The notes under the pieces: generated by a model
The model's database searches: none
Told to the model about the DNA's origin: nothing
Seen by the model: the letters and a program-made list of their open reading frames with translations, nothing else
Made by a program: the position numbers and the translations under genes
Shown here: in pieces, positions 1-9,950 of the stretch
Numbering within the stretch: position 1 is the stretch's first letter
Layout: every line of letters begins with the position of its first letter
NCBI GenBank assembly: GCA_947652115.1
Contig: OX393562.1
Location: forward strand, 12,323,503 to 12,387,502
From: Blastomussa wellsi
Taxonomy: Eukaryota > Cnidaria > Anthozoa > Scleractinia > Plerogyridae
DNA length: 64,000 nt
Reading direction: 5' to 3'

Positions 1-545
1 ACAGAAGAAAGTCGCGCGGCAACATTAAAGAAGACGATGTGCATTGCAAAATAGGCGAAAAAACAAACAAACAAAAAACTACCTTTGTATAAGCATATTG
101 CATACCTATCATTTTATTGAATATTGAATCTCGTTTCTTTAATATTTAATAGGGGTGCTCCTAAAACCGTAAAAACTATACTAGGTATATTTAACAGTTA
201 TTGGCTATCTACCAACTCATATCCATCAAGCGCGAGTGGAATAATTGTTTAATTAAAAACGCCCAAAAAATATTGTACAAACATTGCGAAGAATGCATTC
301 TTTTACGCATACACGTACCATATTTGTAGGTCAATGGTATATGAGCTCATATACCATCACCTCTAAACCAATCAAAATTCCGCAAATGCAATATACCATA
401 GGTAGTCTTTAGTGCAGAGTGCACTATTGGGATGATGTGTTGTTGGCTGTCGTCTTCTAACCCACTAAGTCGCTAACGCTATAAGGCGCTAATGTGCAAA
501 CTTTAATGTTTGTTTAATTAATTAATACGAATTAATTAATTAGCC
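1..545. other. AT-rich intergenic sequence, no gene seen
   Basis: No convincing coding exon on either strand. It holds a perfect 24-bp palindrome at 334-357 and an AT-rich near-palindrome built on TTAATTAATTAA around 516-542, just before the foldback repeat that follows. Confidence 0.5.
334..357. repeat. perfect 24-bp palindrome
   Basis: The half-site ATGGTATATGAG is followed at once by its exact reverse complement. It could be the junction of two inverted repeat ends or a cruciform-prone site. No function is assigned. Confidence 0.6.
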
Positions 546-620
546 TTGCGGAGGGGGTGGGGGGTTAGTAGGATCCTGTGTGCACTGTACCACGTAAAAC
601 GCTGGTATCTGCACTACTTA

Positions 621-810
621 AGAATTGTTTCATGCTTAGCGTGCGTATATCGAGTTATGGATGCACGCGGGAAGTTAGGAGAGCACGAGAGAAGCGTAAG
701 AGTTGCTCGAGGCGCAGCCGAGAGCAACTCTAGCTTCTTGAGTGCTCTCCTAACTTCCCAAGTGCATCCATAACTCGATATACGCACAGCTAAAAGCATG
801 AAACAATTCT
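621..810. repeat. foldback (hairpin) repeat, MITE-like
   Basis: The left arm starts AGAATTGTTTCATGC and the right arm ends GCATGAAACAATTCT. Between them two arms of about 90 bases are almost fully complementary (for example TATCGAGTTATGGATGCA against TGCATCCATAACTCGATA), around a short GC-rich loop near 710-720. Short open frames on both strands here are by-products of the inverted repeat. Confidence 0.85.
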
Positions 811-1118
811 TTTATAACATACGACAACAAGTTGGGGGCTGAAAGATGTTTTACTCTTTTGATTGATTACAAAGTTCTCAAAATGCGCTACAAAGGATCT
901 AATTGGCTGGTTAAAAACACGCCACAGTCACTTGATCGACAGTTGAACGGAACGCTTCATCTGGCTTCATCTAATAGTTTCTAAAAACTGTCTCTCAATG
1001 AATGGAAAAGTCGTGGAAAGTAAGTGAACTTTTTAAACGAAGTCAAACGCCTTCATGAAAATGCAGCCAAACAAGTTAAAGTACTTAATCTTTAGTAAAC
1101 ACGTTCGGTGGGCAAAAG
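811..1118. other. intergenic, nothing recognised
   Basis: No coding potential or repeat structure was found between the foldback and the 3' end of the recombinase gene on the opposite strand. Confidence 0.4.
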
Positions 1119-2658
1119 TCAAAGACGAGAAGAAGCGGGATTTGAATTGTTGAAAACGATGTTCACATTGCCGTGTATAGTGCAATTAGTGCCGAAGACG
1201 GACTCCAGGAAATTTGCATTCTTGTCGTGGGCCACCAAACTGTTTTTTTGACGGACTGTGGTACCGGTGGAAGAGCACTCGGTTGTTCCGTTGACAAGGC
1301 TGTTCGACAGGACCTCACTGCAACTGCGAAGCTGTGAAGTGGATGGGTGCGTGTTGTAATGAGCAAGGCTTTGCTCATTTCTGTGACCGGAGATCGCCAT
1401 AATGTGCCTGTTTGGGATTCCTGCATTAGACCACAAAGTTATGGCTGTCGCCCTGACGCTATGGTTGGTGTAGAGCTTCGACAAGGATACTGCTTCGCTG
1501 ATGTTTTTCATCATGGAGTCGAGCGAGTTCACTCCGACTGGACGCGCTTCATACCAGATGTTGTCGTCGAAACTCCAGTTCTTTCTTGGATATTGGAAAA
1601 ACGACTCGCTCTTCGGGTTTAATTTTGACAAGTACAATTTCAAGGCCTTGTAGCCGTCGTTCACTTCGTCTGTTTCATACATTCGGGCCAACTTTTCGGT
1701 GCTGGAAACGTCGGCAATTCCACCGGGATGGTATTTGGTAGCTTCATCATGCACCATCGTCGCGTAGTTGCGACCAGTTGGGTCCACTTCAAACTTGAAG
1801 CTGGTCGTTTTCAAGGTCCTCTGACCCTCTCGACCTCTTCTACAAAAGAAGAGGACAATGTGGAACCACACGTTACGGAGAAGAGAAAGTGGGTTGCTCA
1901 AGGCGAGAACTTGCGAGGATTTTAGCCGCAGCAAATCTTCGTTTTCAATCGCCGGTTTGTGTTTTACGTTTTCTTTTCCCTGACGCTTCAAGCTGACAAC
2001 TGTCGCATTCAGCATTTCGTTTGACCTTTTAAATCTTGGGTCAGAAGTGAGCTTCAAGTGGCGGTGTATTCAGATATCTTTCAATGCCGTGACGAAATCC
2101 AAGGAGCGTAGATTTGCTGTACACATCTCCGGATTTATTTCTGGCCTCTGCGTAGAATCTGCGAAGGTTTGTATCTAGTTGGCCAAGCGACATTTGTTCT
2201 AGCGGTGTCTGTATTTTTTTCTCACTACACCAAGCTAAATTCAGAAAGGAAATAATGGTAATACCATTTAGTTTATAGGCAATGCGTGACTGACGCTTTG
2301 AATAAACCATGTCTCGGTGCAATTGCGGCTGCAAAGTTTCAGTTTGTAATGAAAGTTGCCTGAAAATGTTTGCGTCTCCGATTGTTTTGTAATTTTGTAA
2401 TTAACTAGTTTTCTGCTGGTTTAACAAATGTAACAAAAAAGCCCGACATAAACAGTGATGTTTACCTTTAAAAGTTGACACAGACCAATTTGTGGCCTTC
2501 TTAGTTCTTGCGGAATGCCTTTCAGCCAAAATTTTCTCTAGCTCCTGTTCCGATAAATTCTGGAAACGGGCCGTTTGTGCTTCCTTTTCATTGCTCTTGT
2601 TGGCTTGACTGCTTGCAGGAAGATCGAAAGCCAAAGAAAAATTTGGCAGGTCTTCCAT
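1119..2658 (-). pseudogene. DUF3504/Crypton-like tyrosine recombinase, one frameshift
   Basis: Minus-strand gene in two exons, 2658-2466 and 2234-1119. The intron has donor GTAAAC and acceptor TTTAG, and the join is in phase (phase 1). The first exon starts with ATG and has a charged, helical N-terminus. The second carries a tyrosine-recombinase catalytic fold: an Arg-rich stretch (RRGREGQ), then HSVR (the HxxR box), SGHR and a candidate catalytic tyrosine in AHYN, so R-H-R-H-Y all appear present. This domain, called DUF3504 in ZMYM2/QRICH1-type proteins, derives from Crypton DNA transposons and is multicopy in corals. At about 2058 the frame shifts by one base: one frame stops at 2041 while homologous-looking sequence continues in another. 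The locus is therefore a recently broken copy, or the assembly has an indel. No terminal repeats were found. Confidence 0.72.
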
Positions 2659-3333
2659 TTACTGCTATCACTTCTCGAAACTCTAAGTTAAGGAGCTAAC
2701 ACCTGAGACTCGACGAAAATTTTGCAGGTAAATTGAAACTGCACACGTCATTTTATGGAGCACGGCCGTGCGTATATAAAGAATTGGTTCATGATTAGAT
2801 AGGACTAGCGCGCGCGCTATGTTATAATGCTATTTGAATATCAAAAGGTATATATATGTTTCAGAAAACACCATACCCTCCTAGTGGTACTATCTTTACA
2901 GTTCCTAGAACAAAGCGATTTGCTCCCAACGCATGCACAGAAGATTAGTTTGTGTAACTATACTGCACACTAAAAGATGGAAGTTAAAGTACGCAAATAC
3001 GGGATCACACAAGAACGTCTAGTACTCTTCCTTGCTGTAGAACACAACGTGTAAGACGCATTCGGGGAGCCGGAATATTTTGACTTATTTCGGGTATCGA
3101 CCCTTTCCCCATATTTAGTATTGTGGTTGCGTATCTTTCATGTTGAATAACCCAAGCTCGTGTAAAGAGAGTTTTTCTGCAGTTTTGAAAGTAATGTTTG
3201 TCAGGGTTCAAATAAAGAGAAGTGTATTATTTCTCTCCAGCGTCTTGTCTATTTAACCTTTTAATGGACACACGTGCAAACGTTGTTCAAGCTTTTCCCC
3301 GACTTTGTCGCAGTACGGAAAACTTGCTAAATT
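2659..3333. other. intergenic, no gene seen
   Basis: Upstream side of the minus-strand recombinase, so it could hold its promoter. It is AT-rich with a short GCGCGCGC run near 2810. No exon or clear repeat was recognised. Confidence 0.4.
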
Positions 3334-3617
3334 TTACTGCGGTTTTCAGAAACATGCGAACTCTGTTCATGTCGACGGTTACGTTTTTCGCTGCCGTCAA
3401 TCATCAGGCGGACCTCTCAGAAAACAGAGGTACGCTTCAACAAGGTCAAAAGGTCACGTCTGTCAGTTGTGATTGGTAGACTTCGATCCATTTTGTTTGT
3501 TTCTGATTTTCAAGGTTCATTAACTTTTACCGTCATTATGATTGACGGTAGCGAAAAACGCAATCGTTGGTTGGGTTTTGAACTTCAGAGTTCGCATGTT
3601 TCTGAAAACCGCAGTAA
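3334..3617. repeat. foldback repeat, MITE-like
   Basis: The left arm begins TTACTGCGGTTTTCAGAAAC and the right arm ends with its reverse complement. A second complementary block (CGTTTTTCGCTGCCGTCAAT against ATTGACGGTAGCGAAAAACG) lies inside, with an unmatched centre. The open frames across 3222-3666 are explained by this structure. Confidence 0.8.
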
Positions 3618-5818
3618 GGTATTGTTGCACACTGCCAAGCGCCTCCAGAACTTGCGTTTCCGCTAAGTCTCTGCCAGAGTTTAATCTTTTGCATTAATGG
3701 ATAGTTCACTGAAAAAGAAGAGTCAAAACATTGATGTTTGGAGAAAAGTTCCCAAATATTGCTATAGACTCTGTGGTGCCTTCCGAAAACCGCAAATAAA
3801 TTTAATTATTGTTTAGGTATTTAGTTTTAACCGGTGCTGGAAACTCTCGGTCAAGAAAAGCTGTTTACCTTCAATACTTTTCGTTAAAACGCATCCTAGA
3901 TAAGTCGATATCCTTGTATATAAAGACAATTTTAAGTGGTTTTAACAGAATGGCGGCAACTGAAAAAGAATGTACTATTCCGTGACTTCGATAATTAAAT
4001 TAGTTCTTGTTCATAGCTTCAATGAAAAATTGCTTTTTGAATGAAACGAATTTTTTTCTCTTTCAATTTTTACATCAGATATTCAACGTTCTACCAGTTA
4101 TTTCTGGCCTTGAAAAAGAGAGACACATCTTTTAACATGTTTTCGAGAATCAAAAGTATCATGTTACATACGTTTGCAGGAAACAAACAAAAGTATCAAG
4201 TTACAAACGTTGACAACCAGTGTAACGCAATCCCCTAATAACGCCTGCGTAGGAGGCTACCACGTTTGCTGCTTGAATGCCTTATTGCAATTAAAATAAA
4301 CTAAGATTGACATCAAAACCCCGGTTAAAATTAAAAAGCTGTCTTGACTAAAACGTCTGAGAAAACGATTTTTATCTTGCCGTGGAAGACGTCACTGTAG
4401 TATCAGGATTAAGATAAATATACTTGAAATTGTGTTGTTGAGAAAGTGGCATCTTTACGTTTTTGTGTCCGGAATTAAGGACAAGTGCACATATACACTG
4501 CTCATATAATGAAAAGCGCTCTAGTCTCTACCCTAAACAAAACATATTACACTTGGAAATCAAAGTTGTGTATTGGGCATTAAAAAAAAATTTAAGAAGG
4601 TCAAGTAAAAAGTAAGCAAAATAGTTTCTGTCTGCTCATATTTGGCAAAGCAAATATAATTATAACCGATGTCACTACAGGCCTGGAGTGGGCGTGGGCG
4701 GGGGGATAGGGGGCCTGCATGTGTACTCTCACCTATGTGGATGACCATCCTAAAGGCCGTGGCAAATGAAGACACAGTACAGACAGAAATGTATCCCTGT
4801 CTGCCCATCTGCGCAACAAAAACATATTGTGTTTGCAAAAATTGTTTCCCAGTTTGCTCAAAGTGTCCTCGTTTGACACGGCATGTTAAGTTACAGATAT
4901 CACTCTGTACTATCTGAGATCATCTCACTAGTTAATAATTACAACTAGTGGTAATAAAAGATTAGGAGTGCGTTCGACGTCGATTCGCTTGGCTTCATTT
5001 TGACTTGGTTTCCCGAAATTCAAGCTTTCTTTAATGCTGAAATCAACATTTTTAAATATCAGTATTAAACTTTTAATATATAAACTGTACAGTGTAGTTG
5101 ATGAACATGACTTTCCGATTTATTCAAACAAATGCAATGTTTGGAGTTTTTGCATTGCGTGACACCGCCATTCACGAATAACAAAGCAGACTGTGAACTG
5201 CACTGATTAATTGTCGGCTAAAACATTACAAAATCGGCAAGTAGAAGCAGTAACCAAATAATGACAAACCTCAAGATGAGAATGTGGCTGAATGGCAAAT
5301 ACCATTTCTTTGTCGCCCAACAAATGCAAACAAATTAACGCAGCAAACCCACATGAAGGCTAAAATTATGCAAACAAAACTTCACGACTGTCACGGCACC
5401 GATCAAAAGCTGCTGTTATATAGTTGTACAATCTTCGCTACAAGGTTCTTCTTGGTAACAATAAGGCTGATTTGAACAGCACAGCGTCACAACTCTGTAC
5501 GCGGACAGAAGTTGAATCTCCAATGAAAGCAGCTGAGTTTTATGAGATGTGTTGCTTGGGCGAATTGCAGCATCTGTTTCCAAGAAAACACACCAGCAGT
5601 CGGCAGGCTTCTGATATTCTGATAAGTAGCTTCAATCATCTTTGCCATTGATAACGAAGAAAGTTCGACAAAATCGAAAAACACTCAACGGAACTCGAAG
5701 TAGCCTGCGAACACAGACGGATTTCCGTCTTTTGCTAAACTCGAAGGGACTCGAAAACAAAAAGAAATCTATGCAACAAGCATGGACATGACGTCATTCG
5801 ACCCTGATAAATTTCGTT
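3618..5818. other. long intergenic stretch, no gene seen
   Basis: About 2.2 kb without a convincing coding exon. The only structure recognised is 4217-4262 (listed separately), which matches one arm of the hairpin at 39857-39945. Short open frames here lack splice context and look random. Confidence 0.4.
4217..4262. repeat. single arm of a dispersed hairpin repeat
   Basis: It reads GTGTAACGCAATCCCCTAAT followed by ACGCCTGCGTAGGAGGCTAC. The same sequence, with small changes, forms the right arm of the hairpin at 39857-39945. This copy lacks the opposite arm, so it is a solo end or truncated copy. Confidence 0.65.
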
Positions 5819-5836
5819 GGGGGGGGGGGGGGGGGG
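5819..5836. repeat. poly-G run
   Basis: Uninterrupted run of 18 G. Such homopolymers are often miscounted in assemblies. Confidence 0.9.
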
Positions 5837-5963
5837 CAAATTGGTGTCCACAGAGTCAAGGAAATCTCGATTTCCTTCCAATACAGGATTAGAAATGCTT
5901 TCCATCGAACGCAATAATAAAATAATTGAATTTAAGAACCCTCAAACCGATCTATCGGCCTTG

Positions 5964-6022
5964 TTTTCTATGAGCGATAGTTCAACTCGGCTGCGCCTCG
6001 TTGACTATTCGCTCATAGAAAA
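5964..6022. repeat. small hairpin repeat
   Basis: TTTTCTATGAGCGATAGTTC pairs with a near-complementary arm ending GCTCATAGAAAA, around a loop CGGCTGCGCCTCG. It belongs to the repeat-rich tract running to about 6500. Confidence 0.8.
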
Positions 6023-6164
6023 CTCGGGCTCGTAGTCTAACTGTTTTAGTAGAAACTCTAAAGGATTGCAATCCAAAAGCTACCATTTGATGTATTTTAA
6101 AGCGAAAAATCAAGAAAATCTTGCCTTCAAATAGCAACGCGTGCGTGATCGATTTCTATCGGCG

Positions 6165-6280
6165 AATAGAAAACAGTAGGGGAACCAATCAGATTTAAGC
6201 ATTTCCAATAGAAAATAGAAAACAGTGGGAAAACTAATCAGATTCAAGCATTTCGATTCCAATAGAACACAACTGAGTTT
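6165..6280. repeat. two-copy tandem duplication, about 60 bp
   Basis: AATAGAAAACAGTAGGGGAA followed by CCAATCAGATTTAAGCATTT recurs a second time with a few substitutions. It is probably part of a larger degraded transposable element bounded by the hairpins on either side. Confidence 0.6.
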
Positions 6281-6391
6281 CTACTAACAGCCGTTATATT
6301 AGAGTGCAGTGGTTGAAGCGAGGGAAGGAAGGAAGGAAGATTTAGAACTTTTTCACTGACACATGATTCGTTTATTATGATTTGTAGTAAA

Positions 6392-6499
6392 ACAATTAGA
6401 TTATTCGCTCTCGATTTCTACGAGCTAGGTGACAGTTGATTCTGCCTTCGGCATGATCAACTATCACCTCAGAAATCTCGAGCTCATAATCTAATTGTT
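6392..6499. repeat. foldback repeat, MITE-like
   Basis: ACAATTAGATTATTCGCTCT opens and AATCTAATTGT closes the structure. Inner blocks (AGGTGACAGTTGAT against ATCAACTATCACCT) pair around the loop TCTGCCTTCGGCATG. Confidence 0.8.
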
Positions 6500-6858
6500 A
6501 AATAGAACTAAGTCGTTAAGTTAATTCTAAATTTACACTAAAAACTAGTTTATATGTACAGGATTAAATTAATAATCTAATTAGCAAAACCTTTAAGGTA
6601 AAATAGCAAGTGATCGAGTAACAAAAAGTGAAAAAGTAAGTAAATAGATAGGTATATTACTAATTAAATATAAAAAATATGCCAGATATCTAATAGTGGG
6701 CAAAATTTCTGATTTAAAAATAGATCAGAGATGCTCTCGTGCCCTTTCTGTAAGGGTCAGTTGGCTTGTCAATTTTTACTAATATAAATCCTTTGTAATG
6801 TGATGTCGGAACTGTCTCTTCGAGAAATCACGAGAAACGATTGTACGCCGGGGAAAAT

Positions 6859-8236
6859 TAAAGAGGAAACTGCAAGCTAAGCACATCTATTTTAATTCCG
6901 GAAAGTGAGCGGTTGACTCGATATGCGCTGACTGATTTAGATAAATCAACGAAAGAAATACTATCCGATGCGAAAAAGAGATTAAAGGATGCGCGCAAGA
7001 AAGCAACCGAGGCTTTTAGCAACGAAGCTCTGTGTCCGCCGGATCGCGTATTAGCCATGCACTATCGCATTATGGCGACACTGCTTGAGAAAGTGGACAA
7101 TCCTGCTGCTGCACTGAGTACGTGCAAATTGTGCTTGGAACAGCTTTACTCCATGACGTTGGTTCGGAAAAGTGTTAAAGTCGAACTCAAGAAAAGTTTC
7201 AAAGTTTGCTCAGCAGGGAGGAACGTAGGAAAATTATTTCTGCTGTTTGCCGTATCAATCATATTGTCCACGTTGTTGCCCAGATGGTTGGTGATCACAA
7301 AGCAGTCTTGAACTGGCCTTGCATCAATTTCGGACAAGAGAAGCTCGATCCCTTACGTGACGTACGAGTTGTGAAGGTTTTGAGAAAACTGCACAAGCAA
7401 CAGCCTTGCGCAGTATGGTCATTTGGTCAGATGGCTGGTGAAGAGGACCACGAGCTAAAGATTCCTCAAGGAATCACCACTAACATTCTAGAGCAGTTCG
7501 TTGTAGCAGACAACAGCAATCGTAAAATAAACGTGTTTGACAGCAAAGCCCACTTTCCTCTCGTCAGTCTTACAGAAGATGCAGTGTTTAGAATTGAAAG
7601 TGTAGCGACAGATCGGCATGGCGGAATGTACATTCTTGTAGATTCTGAGCCAGCTAATACTGTCTATGTGTTGGGCGACATGCAAGCTAATCTGAATAGC
7701 CTTTATCTGAAGAAAAGACTTAGAGGCCGCTCGATGACAGTGGACAACAAAAATCAAGTACTTGTGTTGGTGGAGGAAGATCGCTCTAAGCCTCCCAAGT
7801 GAGTGCATGACGATCTCAGGTGAAGTAGAAGTGTACCATGCTAATGGACAACTTGTTCGCCGCTTTGGACACGGAATATTAAAAGATGCAGTAGACATCA
7901 CAGCTGCCAATGATGGCCACGTTTTGGTTCTACAAGGAAAATTCTTCTGTTCATGTGTTCGACGCAGAGGGGAGCCATGTTAGGTTAGCCAGTTCTAGAG
8001 GCGCCGCCATGGTATTTCATCTGGCAACTGAACATTTGTTTGTCGCTTCGTCAAATTCAGAAAATGATCTCCTGCAAGTGTCAATATTCAGCAAAAATGG
8101 AAGCCTTCTTCGAAACATTCAACTTCATGATAAAGGGAAGTGGTGTATCACGGGAACCACAGTCACGATGCAGATGAACATCGCTGTGTGCATATACGAT
8201 GAGTCTGAAGAGTACAGCAAAATACTAGTTGCTTGA
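6859..8236 (+). pseudogene. NHL-repeat protein pseudogene (TRIM/NHL-like family)
   Basis: An intronless coding remnant read in four successive pieces: about 6859-7200, 7206-7802, 7762-7930 and 7930-8236. Each join needs a frameshift. The N-terminal part is helical, with TPR-like features (AALSTCKLCLEQLY). The middle has WPCINFGQEKLDPLRDVRV, then a beta-propeller of NHL type (FVVADNSNRKINVFD, VEVYHANGQLVRRFG, VHVFDAEGSHVRL) ending in TAG/TGA-free sequence to the stop at 8236. I know this arrangement from a multicopy coral family often annotated as TRIM/NHL proteins. No in-frame ATG precedes the first piece. The lack of introns plus three frameshifts indicates a dead copy, possibly retroposed; the neighbouring BEL element is unrelated to it. 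Confidence 0.72.
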
Positions 8237-8946
8237 TGAAATCATAAATATTAATCCTTGTTTTGGTATATAACTTACAAACAGAAACATAAAGGACCAT
8301 AAGTGTTATAATTGTCTTGTTAAGAAAATCATTGTGATACGCACATGAGTTGTAAGTCTGGCTTTAACTTTACTTCGCTAAGGCGAGATCGGAAATCTTT
8401 CCGTTATTTCTGCCCTTCAGATAAAGCTTCGCAGAATTTCGACATAAATAAAATTTGAAAGGAATGTTGCTCGATTTCACCAGTCAGGTGAAGCGGAACT
8501 GTTTCGATTTGACGGCCAAGAGGGATTTTTCCCTTCCAAAGTAAAACAGGAATAGTTAAAAGAGAAAATGAGAACCGGGAAAAACGTTATCGGAATCTTC
8601 AGCGCACTTCAGTTGGGGCGAGCGAAAGTCTAAAGACTCTAAACGGGCGAAAACAAATCGGCGATAATATATAGATTTAGCCAAGCCTAAAAGCGGAGCT
8701 CCATAGTTTTTTGTTGATTCTTAACAATTTGAGAAAATGATCTAAATCAGTGAAAATTCTAGCGTATGCAACTCCTCAAGAAAGATTTCGTTACCGAAAA
8801 AAATCAGAATGGTCAACTCAGCTTCCGTTTGCAAAACGGTGCAGACGGAATTGGTTTTACTGCGCAACAACGAACGGTTTGGCACAGTGAGAAATGGATT
8901 AATCTTACGGGTTATAGGCCAGCGCAGATAAAATTAGCGACAACGG
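8237..8946. other. intergenic, no gene seen
   Basis: Holds the 3' flank of the NHL pseudogene. An AATAAA-like signal (AATAAAATTT) lies near 8446. No exon recognised. Confidence 0.4.
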
Positions 8947-9165
8947 GTTTAGCTTCACATCAAATGGCTCGGTGTACTGCAAATTGGTTTAGCTCACTGT
9001 GGATTAGTTTAGCGTATTGTGAGTGGTTTAGCCTATTGTGAACTGGTTTAGCGTTTAGTTTAAAATGGTTTAGTCTATTGTGGATTGCTTAGCGTATTGT
9101 GGAATTGGCCTAATAACGTTTTTTGAATTGGTTAAGCGTATTGTGAATTGGTTTAGCATTACATC
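8947..9165. repeat. degenerate minisatellite, about 20-22 bp unit
   Basis: Around ten diverged copies of a unit like GGTTTAGCGTATTGTGAATT stand head to tail, with units varying in length and sequence. It is old enough for most copies to differ. Weaker copies may extend upstream to about 8850. Confidence 0.8.
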
Positions 9166-9666
9166 AAATGTAAAGCGCTTCACCTGGAGATTTCCCTCAA
9201 ACTAAGCTCGATAGCGAAATAAATGTGCTCCTTTTCTCTCAAACGAGCACGGCGACTCCCGAATTTTTTTTCAGGTATTTGTTAAGAACAGTCTAATAAA
9301 GAACATATTTGAAGAAGAAAGATAGTAGACAATGATTTTTTTTTTGAAAATAGTTCCGTACTGGGTGTATTTTGGCCAAGGCGAGGACTTCAAGCTAAGC
9401 ACGAAACTGTCCGAAAAAGTGCAATATTCCCACAACCAGGCACGCAAAAACGGCTTTTAAAGTGGAGCAATACTGCTTCTGTGAATAAAAGAAGCTTTAC
9501 TTTCAAGATAAAATTTTGTGTCTTTGAAGTAACAAAGACCTAATTCTGTATGAAGGTGATTCGAATTTTTAACGTGCAACAAGTAAAAATACCCCATTTT
9601 AAGAGCCTGCTGACGCGTAAACAAGCACGGTGACCCCATTTTTATTGCATTTTTTTAATGTTCATA
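9166..9666. other. intergenic 5' flank of the retrotransposon
   Basis: No gene recognised. It ends in the tetranucleotide CATA at 9663-9666, which is repeated right after the element. Confidence 0.4.
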
Positions 9667-9881
9667 TGTCGGAGACTGGGCCCGAATATAGTTAGAAATT
9701 TGATTGACAGATGTGATTATAACATGTGAGCGCAATCGAGCGTAAAAAACTTTCCTTCGGAGCGTGAGAATTGTGAACTGTGTGATGTGCTGGGAATAAA
9801 TCTGTTCAGTTTATCTTGTGACTTGTGACCTTTGTTGGGCAAACTAAACTTTTCAAATTGCTACTGGAGGCATTCCCAACA
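9667..9881 (+). repeat. 5' LTR of the BEL/Pao element
   Basis: Starts TGTCGGAGACTGGG and ends GGCATTCCCAACA. It should carry the element's promoter. AATAAA at 9796-9801 is a candidate polyadenylation signal for the 3' copy. Confidence 0.95.
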
Positions 9882-9885
9882 AAAG

Positions 9886-9902
9886 TGGCACCTCCGACGG
9901 GA
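9886..9902 (+). other. candidate primer-binding site
   Basis: TGGCACCTCCGACGGGA starts four bases after the 5' LTR. The leading TGG would pair with a tRNA CCA end. I could not name the tRNA with confidence. Confidence 0.55.
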
Positions 9903-9950
9903 CTTGTGTTGATCTTCGTGAATCTAGTACTGTGTTTATCGTCGCGAAGC

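Noticed and set aside
546..799. Open frames on both strands
   Set aside because: They mirror each other because the interval is a foldback repeat.
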